A program made the translations under genes and the position numbers. Shown here in pieces: positions 11,671-21,700 of a DNA stretch of 64,000 bases (its first letter is position 1; every line of letters begins with the position of its first letter). The notes under the pieces are model-generated. The model was not told the DNA's origin and ran no database searches. It saw only the letters and a program-made list of their open reading frames with translations. Source of the DNA: Paramyrothecium sp. XJ0827 (lineage: Eukaryota; Ascomycota; Sordariomycetes; Hypocreales; Stachybotryaceae); NCBI GenBank assembly GCA_020881915.1, contig JAJFPB010000007.1, positions 4,123,892 through 4,187,891 on the forward strand. The letters run 5' to 3'.

Positions 11671-12280
11671 GCGGATTGCCATTAGTCTTGGTCTAGCTAA
11701 GAAACCTGCGCTGCGCCTTTATGAAAGCTAGCGGATAATAGATTGAATGCTGAACTTTTGTTTCTCAAGGTAGCAGCTGCAACCATCAAGCCCCTCAAGG
11801 GTTCTTCCGAGCTGTAAGCATAGCTGAACAAACGAGCTACTAAATCATTGTTTATCAGTGATCATTCCTTCATGTCTACAGCCTACAGCTAGGGTTGTAT
11901 TCGGCACTTGTCCAAAATCTACACCGTAAAGTCTGCGTTTGGTAGACAGCATTTGTAGTCTGTCGATGTGACAACCGATGGTGTGCTCTTCGGCCTACCG
12001 AACCCGCCATGAATACCCTTGGTTTCCTTCCTTTACATAGCTTTTTCGAGAACAGCATTTGCAAACGGTTCAAGTAGTCACGCGAGTCGGTTCAAAAACA
12101 TCTGCATAGCTCACTGTCATTTCTATTGGATATCACAGACGTCTCAATTTGGTGGATTCATCAGTAATCTTTGAATGGCTGATCCGTGCAATTGTGTAAA
12201 GTAGCAATGGCATTTTGATCAACACGCCCTGGGAGATTGCTCGGATTCTCGGAAATCTTATCATGCAGGACTTGGTCACC
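11671..12280. other. Intergenic region between convergent genes
   Basis: Contains the 3' flanks of the acyltransferase (plus) and the methyltransferase (minus). I see no supported gene, repeat or RNA. Confidence 0.5.
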
Positions 12281-13746
12281 TCAGCTTTGAGCATCGAATA
12301 CGATCTCAATAATGCCAGTAAAGGGCCCAAAATCACCCTTGGAGTTGTATCTTCGCTTGCTCACGATGCTGAAGCGCTCGTCAGCCTGCTTTAAGATCTT
12401 CAGCCACTCCCCTTCCTCGCGCTCACGACCTCTTGCTTTGGCAAGCATCAAGAGATCAAAAGCTCTATAGTTGGGTAAACAACCACGTGTTAGCAAATTC
12501 GCGCATGTAGTTTGTGTTGAAAGGGGCTGGCTAGAGCGCTCCTGATTCTTACCTTACAGTCCTCTCGTCTAACAAAGACATGCCCCCAGGAGGTGGCGCC
12601 ACACTGTCGATGATAACAATTCGCGCACCAGGCTTGAGAGCGGGGACTTGATTTTTGAATATGTTAATGCAGTAGTGATCGGGCCAATTGTGCAGGCATT
12701 GTTTAATAAAATAGATGTCTGCTGAGATGGTCTGGGGCGTGAAGAAGCTATAAGACATGAAGGAGACACGACCGCTAGCACGTAATTCCTCAGGTAGCTT
12801 TTCTTCAGCACCTTCGAGCTGCTCGGGCAGATCCTGCACCAGCACACGAAGTAACGGGTTCTGAGTCGCAATGGAAATGGCGTCGGTACCGTGCGAGCCG
12901 CCCAAGTCGATAACAAGACCCGATCCCAATGACGGCCAATCGAAAGCACTGTTGAGAGTCATGCGAGTTGAAGTAACAGCCGGACGGTTCGAGAAGCTTG
13001 CATACGACATCTGGGCTAGGGCGAAACGGCGAGCAAACTCTGGATGCGCTTCCATGTAGTCGTAGGCCGACAAATCAGTGCCATGGGCGAGTTGGAAGCC
13101 CGTCTGATTGGGCTCCTGGCCATCTTTGAATTTATCTAGAGCCTCTACCACGTATGTGCTTGAGTGAAAGGCGTCCTCGCCTAAGAGCCACAGGCCCTGA
13201 CGCAAGAGTGGCTCCTCGGCGAGGAGTCGCGATGCCAGGCTGTGGGTCACGTACCCCGGCCTTGACTCGCAGAACAATCGATGGAAGACCATGACATATC
13301 GTAGAATGCGTCGCATATCCGTCTCGTGAACCTGGCACTGTTTCGCGAGATCTTCATAAGATGCTTCACCGCCCACCGGTATCTTGGTCGCGATATCCCA
13401 CTTAGACACGGCTTGTATGGCGGCGCCGCTTTCCTAACACTTGAGGTCAAAACTAGGGTCAACGGTATACATGGTGCATGGCACCAAATGAGGACGGAGC
13501 ATTTGGAAGACGTACTATGGGTCTCAAAAATGTCATAGGGCCTTGGAGCAGATCGGCGAGTTCCATGGAGGACTCAATGACTTTGATGCGCGCGGCCTCA
13601 ACATCGTCAGACGATATACCAAAGTTCACAGGGCCGTTGCTGTCAAAAGAGGGGACAGGCAGATTATTCTCCTGCAAGTAGGAGTCGACGGTCTTGGTAT
13701 TTTGAATGATGGCCTCTGCCAACTCAACCAGCTTTGACGAAGCCAT
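12281..13746 (-). CDS. SAM-dependent O-methyltransferase, COMT-like (class II)
   Basis: Three exons (13746-13516, 13433-12553 and 12464-12281) give 431 residues, typical of fungal O-methyltransferases of the OmtA/sterigmatocystin type. The N-terminal dimerisation and winged-helix part carries LLQGPMTFLRP and AVSKWDIATKIP. SAM-binding motif I is VIDLGGSHGTDA. The catalytic His lies in CLHNWPD, followed by PALKPGARIVIID and the C-terminal ERTVRAFDLLML. Introns are 82 bp and 88 bp with GT-AG ends; splicing is needed to remove in-frame stops. It would methylate a hydroxyl on an aromatic or polyketide product. It is divergent from the prenyltransferase gene, which suggests shared control. Confidence 0.92.
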
Positions 13747-14614
13747 TGTCCACGGACTTTTTCTTACCCAGCGGTTTCCTCGCTGCCAATCCGATGAATA
13801 GAAATATGGTGCCAGTCAGAAGACCACGACGCTCGAACCTAACTCAAGAGAAACTATACGTCGATTCCGGTAGGGTGTTCTCATGTACTTAAGGTATGTA
13901 CATAATTCATTGGTGCTCACGTCTCTGGTGCTCAAGTCTCTGGTGTTTTCTCAGATCAGCACGCAACGCGTCCCGGGCTTCCTTGAGAGAGATTTCAGCA
14001 GTATCCAGCAGAGCCAGCTTGCAAAGTGACACTGTGACACGCACCCCTGCCCCCCACGTTTGGCGCATCTCACCCCTTCCGCTTAGGATCTGTAACCCAC
14101 CGGCATTGCAGGCAGTAGTCCCACCGGCAATGCAACACATAAATTGGTACAAGCCTCAATGCTTGCCGCCCTGCTGATGTACTACAATGTCACGGTACTT
14201 ATCTCTTCGGGTACTCATTCTTTCGCATGCAGGTAGTGGCCCCCCATCCCAGAACTGGGTGGACCCTTCTAGCATGCAGATGCCGTAAAAGGAGAACTAA
14301 GGCGCTCTTCCGGGGTCCAGATGAACGCCTCCGGGGGGTTTGTTGCACGTTTTCGGATGCAGGGGCTTTTACGTATGCACCTTACCGGCCTTCTGTTGTC
14401 TTGGCAAGAGGTCATTCACCGGGAGCGCATGGTTCACGTCCACGTACAGGCGAAACGGCAGTGGAAGTGTTCTATAGTCCAACCGGCAGCAATAATCTTT
14501 GCCCTTCTTCTAGTCCGGTAATCACGGCAGCTTGAACCCTTTGGTCGTTGCAATCTCTTATACAAAGACTCACTTTGGTTGCATGTTGGGTGCAAGTTTC
14601 AAATCGTGGCGACT
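13747..14614. promoter_or_regulatory. Divergent promoter region, methyltransferase / prenyltransferase
   Basis: An 868-bp gap between the divergent starts of the methyltransferase and prenyltransferase genes. Near 13905-13940 there is a short repeat of GGTGCTCA/GTCTCTGGTG type. No coding frame in it is convincing. Confidence 0.4.
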
Positions 14615-15973
14615 ATGAACGGACACACTCATAAGCCATTGCCCACGAAGGTGTGGCAGTCACTTGTGAAGACATGCCCTAAACCTCAAGACCGCAATGT
14701 TGAGTTTTGGTGGCAGCACACCGGCTCTCAACTGGCCCAAATGATCGAGGCAGCTGGCTACTCTGTGGAAAGACAATATGAAATTCTCTTGTTTCATTAC
14801 CACTGGATTGTGGGTGCCTTTGCTCAAAGTGCTGTCGAACTGTCCTTTGACTCTGATAGGTTCCACGACTAGGACCAGCACCAGATGCCGATGGCCGTCC
14901 GAAATGGATATCGCGCATAGCCCAAGATTGCTCCCCCCATTGAATACGCCTGGAAGTGGAATACAGCTTCCTCCGAGCCAAAAATCAGTTACTCATGGGA
15001 GGCCTTCAATCCTGGCTCGGGTTCTTGCCTGAATGCTGAAAACCATGCACAATCCCTCGAGTACATGCGCGATGTCTCAAGTGCGGTTCCATATGTGGAT
15101 TTTACACTGTCTCGCTATTTCTTTGAACAGATCGAGCAGGGCGACCGGAAGACATCAAACTTTCTTCATGCCATCGACCACCGTTCCGATGGCCTCGATC
15201 TTAAGTCGTACTTTCTTTCGCGAGACGAACTCACGCAGAATGAGTGGGACGAAGCCGTTGCGAAACTTGAGCCGAAAAATCCTACTCACCAGGCCCTGAG
15301 GGACTTTCTTGCAAACAACCCCGAAGGCAAGCTGTTAAGCCCGATGTACGTTAAGCTTAGCCTGTAATTTAAAATCGCTGACAAGAGATACAGTGTCCTA
15401 GCTTGGGATAACGTAGCACCAAGCAAATCTCGCTTAAAATGGTATTTTGTTACGCACAACACAACCTTTGCATCTGTGCGGGAGATTATGACTATGGGAG
15501 GTCTGCTCGACGTTTCAGAAGACAAGCTGCAAGACCTACGCTCACTCATCACAACCGTCCTTGACCTACCAGGCGACTATCCTGAAGACGCAGACTTTCC
15601 CCTCCCACCACCGGCAAGCAAGACGTGGCCAGAGCAGGAAAACCAAGCCCAGAGCTTTGCCTATTACTTTGACATTGCCTCCCGCAACGGGGGCAAGCCG
15701 GATGTTAAATTCTACCTGCCAACCCGTAGCTTCGGCCCGGATGACCTCACTATCGCTCGCCGCATGATAGACTGGATGAAAGCTCGAGGCCGTGGCCAAT
15801 ACGGCGACCGCTATTTAGCCATGTTACATGTGCTCGCTAACCATCGCGGACTGGGAAATGGCAAGGGGTTACATAGTTATATTACTTACCAACCTGGCAA
15901 GAGCGGTGTTCCGGATGTTAAGTCTTATTTGATTGCTGAGACTTATCATGTAGCGCGGTTCCTAAGTAGATAA
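14615..15973 (+). pseudogene. DMATS-type aromatic prenyltransferase, one-base frameshift
   Basis: Member of the dimethylallyltryptophan-synthase family, which moves a prenyl group onto an indole or other aromatic ring. I read exons 14615-14809, 14860-15345 and 15394-15973, with introns of 50 and 48 bp. Family marks are KVWQSL, FWWQHTGSQLAQMIEAAGY, VPRLGPAPDADGRPKW, IEYAWKW, SRYFFEQI and KSRLKWYF. Inside exon 2 a run of six C at 14933-14938 contains one base too many: the upstream frame meets TGA at 14941-14943, while the rest of the domain continues in the next frame. Apart from that single base the gene would code for about 419 residues, the normal family length. This is either a true inactivating insertion or a homopolymer error in the assembly. 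The ATG at 14615 was chosen because the frame upstream begins only with TTG. Confidence 0.85.
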
Positions 15974-16398
15974 TCTTGGTACTCCAGTAGCTACTTTCCT
16001 TGCCGGAGTCTTATAATCTCGGCGAACTGAACTTCGACCTGGTCACAGGGCTGTTGGATTCACATGCCGGGAAGGACCTCCATACGCGAGTAATGCAAAC
16101 AGTTTACCGATGCTCATTGATTGCTCACTACGAGTCTTGGTGCTCAGATTGGCACGAAGCCAGCAGTTCAAGATGGAAGTTGGGTGTGCTGCAAGAGTCT
16201 TGTGGTGATGGACGGATACACCAGCGTCAGACTACGGCTACAGGGAAGCAAGACTACGGATCAAGACTACGGAGATGTCAGGATTTCGTGTTGGATGGCA
16301 ACTTCTAGCATTCACTGAGAAAGATCCAATCAGACGTTAACAGTGCACAGGGAGTACAAGAGCGAAGGTTGAAGTGAGGTTGAACACCTTGCTCCTGC
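15974..16398. other. Intergenic region left of the Mutator-like element
   Basis: Nothing recognisable was found between the prenyltransferase stop and the target-site duplication of the transposon. The open frames here lack domains. Confidence 0.45.
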
Positions 16399-16408
16399 AG
16401 CCAAGACC
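16399..16408. repeat. Target-site duplication, left (AGCCAAGACC)
   Basis: The 10-bp AGCCAAGACC directly precedes the left inverted repeat and recurs exactly at 19390-19399 directly after the right one. A duplication of about 9-10 bp is the size expected for Mutator-like elements. Confidence 0.93.
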
Positions 16409-16506
16409 GGCGCCCAATACAGAGGCGCCCGGGCGCGCATTTAATTTTGCGCGCCCCCCAGCTGACTAATAATTGCGCGCCCCCTTCCACACGCAACCCT
16501 GCAGTT
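16409..16506 (+). repeat. Left terminal inverted repeat of the MULE
   Basis: Begins GGCGCCCAATACAGAGGCGC and pairs with the reverse complement of 19292-19389 over about 98 bp with few mismatches. Confidence 0.93.
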
Positions 16507-16544
16507 GTGAAGGGGGGCCCCCGCCATTGCCAACTACTTCCGCG

Positions 16545-19258
16545 ATGGCTCAAGCAATATTTCCTGACGATATTCTCCCGCCTGAGGGTATATATAACTC
16601 ACGAGAATCTCTCCTCGCAGCTATTAATTCCTGGGCGAAGCCTAGAGGCTATGTATTTACTATAGGGAAATCTTCTAAAACTTCCAATACCCGAGTCAAG
16701 GTTATCTTTGTATATAATCGAAATAAGCCTCTACCAAGCATATTAGTATTAATTAAACGAAAATGCCATATATGTAGCTGGGGGATAGGTTGCAAGTTCT
16801 CAATACTCGCGAAACAGTCCCTAGACGGGACTTCATGGGTCCTAAGCTATTGGCTAGACCCAAATAGCACTCTACATAATCACCCGCCAAGTGAAGATCC
16901 ATCTACATACCTAGTGCATCGTTGGCTTAGCGGGAATAATATTGGAGTTATCTCCAGTCTTATAGCCTCTGGAACTGCCCCTCGGGAAATCAGGACCTAT
17001 CTCCATAATAACTTTAATACCCTCGTAACTTAGCAAGATATCTACAATTAGATTGTAGTAATAAAAAGAGATCTACGGGAGGGCCAAAGTAGTATGTAGG
17101 CACTAGTCGATTAATTGTATAAGGAGGGCTTCTGGTGCTGGGTCCGGTTGGATTTAGATAATTGGCTTATAGCAATCTTCTTTGTCCATCTAGACTCTAT
17201 TGTATATCTTTAATGTAATCCCGATATCTTGCTACTTGATTATACCTATAAGATAAATAAATACGGGATACCTCTCCTTGATATAGTTGGCGTTGACTCT
17301 TGCTAGCGTTCATTCTGTATTGCCTTTGTATTTCTCTCTAGTGAGGTAGAAGAGGATTACTCCTGGGCTTTATAATATCTCAAATCCCTGTATTAGTGCG
17401 ATCTTCCTTCTGTTGTCTTAATAGACCGATGGCTAGTGGCGATAAATGCTGCTGCGACCTGGTTCCCTTTATCTAAGGCACTGCTTTGCCTCTGGTATGT
17501 TAATAAGGCAGTCTTATAGTATTGCCGGCCAGCCTTCCTAGGTAATAGAGACTAGGGAGAGAAGGCATAGGATGAATTCTATATATTCTGGTACTTAATT
17601 ATAGCCTTGCTAACTGAGCCAATATTTGAAGAGCATTTGGCTTGCTTTAAGCATAAGTATGCTAGAGAATATATAGAAGCAGTTGGATATATTAGGATAA
17701 CTTGGCTTAACCCTTTTAAAGAGATGATTATTAAAGTATGGGTTGACAAATACTTATACTTTGGCAATATTACTACCTCAAGGTAGATGGCTTATATTAT
17801 TTTATAAGATAAATACTAATAAATCTCCTAGGGCTAAAGGGATCTATTTATTAATTAAAGCTTATATTAAGATATCTACCTTAGACCTCTTTAATATCTA
17901 GCATGCTATAAGACCTACTATTACTAATTAACTAAAGGAGCTAAATTATATACGGGCTAATCAGCAGGTATAGATTCCACTAGACATCTGCGGAGTATTC
18001 TTTGAGGCTATACAAGGCTGGGTTTCATACCAGGCCTTACAAAAAGTACAAGAACAACAGCAATTGCTTTTAAAGCCACTTAAAGCTTCCTGCACTTAGG
18101 CCTTTATATCCTCATATGGACTACTGTGTGTTTATACCTTAAAGAAACTTTAAGAGGATGGGCAGGCCCTTTTATTGGAGTATTTTTATCCCCATTGGCA
18201 CTTGAAGCGAGATGTGGCGCATACATAGCCAATACTAGAGCCTAGAGTAGCACCGAGCCGGCGTAATGAAAGATATAAGCAGCCGATCACAAGTACAAGA
18301 TAAGAGCCTAGTGGATTTGAAGCAGTTGAGGCAGTAGCACGGCCAAAGGCGCAGCCTAAATGTAGCAGATATTATATATTGGGTCATATAATGACCTTAA
18401 AGGTATGCCCTCTGCGCTATAAAGAGCTCTTGTAGTTATTAGGTGTAGCGGCACCGGTACAGGCACAGATAACCAGAGAGGCAGCAGCAGCAATAGTGGC
18501 GCCGGCAGCCATAGAAACAACAATAGTCCAGACGGCAGTAGGTCAGACAGAAGGAAACATAATAATAGTAGCCCAAGTACTAGCGGGCCAGATAGCGGCA
18601 GAACCAATGGTGGGAGTCGAGGAGTTAGATGACTACATAGCAGGAAGCCAGGTATCTTTAGATTAGGAATTTCCAGACTGCATAGTAGTTAACTAGATAA
18701 CGGAAGTCCACATAGTAGGGCAGACAGTAGCGGTCTAGGCATTAGCGGACTACATAGCAATAAGCCAAATACCGGAACCACTAGACAACAGAGCGACAGA
18801 CCAGATAACGGCATTGGCATTAATGCCTGCGCTTAGATATGATGACCCGCAGGCTATCTATTAGAGATATATTAAAGCAAGAGAAGATTGGTATAAGGCG
18901 TAGCCTCGTGGCAGTATTAAGACTAACCAATAATATCGGAAGGCAATAGGTTTACCTTAATAATACAATAAAGTAAGCTACAAGTGGTGCCTTAACTAGA
19001 AGCAGATGGGCAAGCAATGTAGGGTATAGAAAGGCTCTAGAGACTGGACTAAGGAAGAGATGATGGCATATTTAGATTGGAGTAAGGCAGAAGATAATCG
19101 GGTTAAGGCTCGGGTAGCAGCTGAGGTGGAAGGCAACTTTTTTTCTGGTAGAAGAGGTATGCGTGATATATGGGAGGCGGCTGCGGAGGATTGTAAGGCA
19201 CAGAAGGCCTTCTATGTAGGTAGGTAGCTAACTAGAATTCGTCGCCGTTCCAGATTAT
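16545..19258 (+). pseudogene. MULE transposase, FAR1/WRKY-GCM1-type, RIP-damaged
   Basis: The first 163 codons (16545-17033) are open and contain a FAR1-like zinc-binding region: CHICSWGIGCKF followed by LHNHPPS. After the stop at 17031 the same frame continues with recognisable transposase segments, including RDLREGQSS, LLLDYTYKINKYGIPLLD around 17230-17290 (the core motif of MULE transposases) and a CX2CX4HX6C-like zinc knuckle region near 18360-18410 (visible as GHIMTLKVCP). Many stops are TAG or TAA where Gln or Trp codons are expected. A downstream part near 19010-19220 reads as an acidic and basic region (WTKEEMMAYLDW) that might be a separate Myb-like segment. The product is surely non-functional. 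Confidence 0.85.
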
Positions 19259-19291
19259 AAGAGTTAAATACTGCACAAGGCGGGCCCTAAT

Positions 19292-19389
19292 AACTGCAGG
19301 GTTGCGTGTGGAAGGGGGCGCGCAATTATTAGTTAGCTGGGGGGCGCGCAAAATTAAATGCGCGCCCGGGCGCCTCTGTATTGGGCGCC
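19292..19389 (-). repeat. Right terminal inverted repeat of the MULE
   Basis: Ends CTCTGTATTGGGCGCC and mirrors the left end. It is followed directly by the second AGCCAAGACC copy (19390-19399). Confidence 0.93.
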
Positions 19390-19628
19390 AGCCAAGACCA
19401 CCTGGAGTACGTAAGCCAACTTGTCAGGTGGGATGCGCCAGCGACCACTTTGTATCGCTCGGGTAGGCAGCTACGACATGCATTCACACGTCAGTCGCTA
19501 CATTGTCTCGGATAAAGGTTCATTCCACTATTGACATGGTCTTCCGCTCGCACGACTACACCCAATGTCCTCCGCCTCGCACGACGACTACACCTGCCCA
19601 CTGCGCCAGGCATCCTACCGCGCGTCCA

Positions 19629-21557
19629 CTACCGCCGAATGTCCAGTCTCTCTCGGTCCCCGGGTCGAGACCCACTCGGCGAGGGGGAACGTCGGTCGGG
19701 ACGATACGTGTCTGCACGGCCTCGAGAGCGTCGGCTTTTGGTTCGAGAGCTCGTCTTCGCTCGGGAGCTCGTGTTCCCTCTGGAGCGTCCTGTGCTTGCC
19801 TCGGAACGTCCACGAGTCTCTCCCTGAGAGCGGCCTCGGCGGCCTCGATCGTCCCCCCGAGAACGGCTCCCCTCAGAGTCATGACCGGCTTGCGCAGAGG
19901 GACCGGCAGACCGGTTGGCATCGGCCATGGCGCTGTCCCAACCAACCGGATTGGGAGCTCGCAGCGGACGGAGAGTTGCATCCATTGTCTTCTGCACCCT
20001 CTTGGCGCTCTTCGGGAGCCTCGCCTCCGGCAGAGGGACCTCTCCAAACGTGGGCTGGACCGTCTCGTCGGGCGACGACTCGAAGAGCAAGAAATAGTCT
20101 GCGTCGACCCTCTGGTCCAAGCTCCAATCGCTGCTGAAGAAGGTCGGATCGCGAGGGCCAAACGGGATGGGCTGCCCAAAAAGCTTGTAAGTCCGAACGG
20201 AATCGGTCGTTTGGTCGTCGCCCAGGCGCACGACGGGGGCAAGATTGTACCGGTCGACGTACTGGCGCGGAGCGTAGTCGTAGCCGCCCTTTGGCGACGC
20301 GACCCAGTCCCCGACGGGCACTTCGAACGTGCGCAGGTCGCGAAACGACAGAAGGCTGCCCGGGTTGGATCGGTACCGCATCCTCACAAACGTGGGACGG
20401 TCGGAGCTCCAGATCTCAAGGCCATCCGCCACCATGCCGAACTGCGAGTCGATGAGCGACTGCGGGCTATCGTGAGGGCGCTCGACCGTGAGGGCGCTCG
20501 ACGGTGTCGAAGAGGAGGCGGCTGGCTCGTGCAGCCTCGCGAGGCGACCACTCGCGCTCAACGAAACCCTTGTCTGACATGACGATGGGTTTTCGATAGA
20601 GGCGGAGCTGCGCGCGTGCCCAGATGGTGTCCAGCATCAAGGGCGTCGCGAACATGCGCCGGAGCACGATCCTGAGGCAGCCAAGCCGCTCGTGGGGTGG
20701 CCGACGAGCTCCTGGTCAGTGGGCGGCGCGCAGCAGGAGAGGAGTTGGATGGCGACGAGCCTTTCATCGCAGTGGCGGAGGTCCATGATGTGATGATGTT
20801 GTTGGAGCATTTGCGGCGAGCAGTCGGTGTATAGATGGAGAAGGTAATCATCTTCCTGTTGCCGTTCCACACCGGATGCATAATGATCTTGGACAGGGCT
20901 GTACAGAATCTACCAGACCATTTGCGTACCTGCGAACCGTGACCAACATCGCGGCGTCACGATTGATACGGGAGATTAGCCGTACATTTGCAGGCATACT
21001 CTCCACAGCAAGAGAAGCTCCGGGTGTGTGTCGGGACTGATGTCGTCGCAAGCCAGATTGTCGAGGGAGCCTTCCTACCATTCCAGCTCGACAGCCATGT
21101 CGTCGGCCGACAGGCTATGTACGTTTTCGACCCCGAATCTTGCCTTGAAGTCGATGTGTTCGGTCGAGTGGAAGCTTTTCAGAGTCCACGTCCGAGCTGA
21201 TGAATACAGCTTGAAGAGGGACAGGACCCTGGGGGGGGCCTCGACGGGGGCCTCGACGGGGGCCTCGATGGGGGCCTCGATGGGATGGGTAGACTCGGGT
21301 GCCTCATCCTCATCGCTGCTCGCCCGACGGTCTCGCCCTCCTTGGTTGGTGCCTCGGTAGCCTGTCTTGCGGGGACGGCCACGGCTGCGGCCACGAGGCG
21401 GCAAGATCGGTCGTCCATGCCCTCGAGGATGTTGAATCATCATCTCAGCATCCTCCGAGTCAGAAAACGCGTGCGTTGAGGGGTGGGAATGTGCGTTTTC
21501 CATTACAAACATTGTGGTGTTGAGATGAAGATTTGCACCAACAGCCGTCAAGCACAT
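19629..21557 (-). pseudogene. AT-hook and Arg/Ser-rich protein of unknown family, broken (gene A)
   Basis: I do not recognise a family. Reading from the ATG at 21557, the protein has an AT-hook (RGRPRK), a short Pro-Ile/Val-Glu-Ala repeat (four IEAP/VEAP units) and then a region in the same frame beyond a TAG at 21075-21077. A likely intron follows (about 90 bp, GTATGC...GGTAG), leading into YSPVQDHYASGVERQQEDDY. A one-base shift in a C4 run near 20695 and a 16-bp tandem duplication at 20471-20502 each change the frame. After that, 19629-20470 is open and ends in a long Arg/Ser-rich tail (SRGRR, TSSRTKSRRSRGR). AT-hook plus a basic tail suggests a DNA- or chromatin-bound protein. The gene starts 143 bp from the divergent gene B. 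The start beyond 21557 would need a GTG. Confidence 0.6.
20471..20502. repeat. 16-bp perfect tandem duplication inside gene A
   Basis: CGTGAGGGCGCTCGAC occurs twice back to back. Because 16 is not a multiple of three, the second copy shifts the reading frame; with a single copy the frames on either side join smoothly. Confidence 0.9.
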
Positions 21558-21700
21558 GACCTCCACGCTGGACTGCGGACTGCTGGCCTGGTGACTGACC
21601 GACCGACTGGCCGATGGCCGTTGGCCGTTGGCCGTTGACCGTTGACCGTTGACCGTTGTCGTTTGCCACTCGCATCATTATCCATCATTATCACTTCAAG
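21558..21700. promoter_or_regulatory. Short bidirectional promoter with 7-bp repeats (genes A and B)
   Basis: Only 143 bp separate the divergent starts. At 21616-21657 there are six 7-bp units in a row: three GGCCGTT followed by three GACCGTT. They could be protein-binding sites for co-regulation of the two genes; this is inferred from position only. Confidence 0.5.

Larger units (their letters stand above)
16409..19389 (+). mobile_element. Mutator-like DNA transposon (MULE), 2,981 bp, inactive
   Basis: The element is bounded by near-perfect inverted repeats of 98 bp (16409-16506 and 19292-19389) and by a perfect 10-bp target duplication. It holds one transposase gene in plus orientation, broken by many CAG/CAA-to-TAG/TAA changes, which points to RIP. 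The very G+C-rich ends (GGCGCCC, GCGCGCCC) contrast with the mutated interior. The clean ends and target duplication suggest an insertion that is not ancient, damaged after arrival. Confidence 0.9.

Noticed and set aside
16000..16308. 102-codon frame downstream of the prenyltransferase
   Set aside because: It begins inside the 3' flank, has no domain, and a second frame overlaps it; no evidence of a gene.
19503..20582. 359-codon plus-strand frame opposite gene A
   Set aside because: Arg-rich shadow of the gene A C-terminal exon. The minus frame explains the Arg/Ser tail and continues the rest of gene A.
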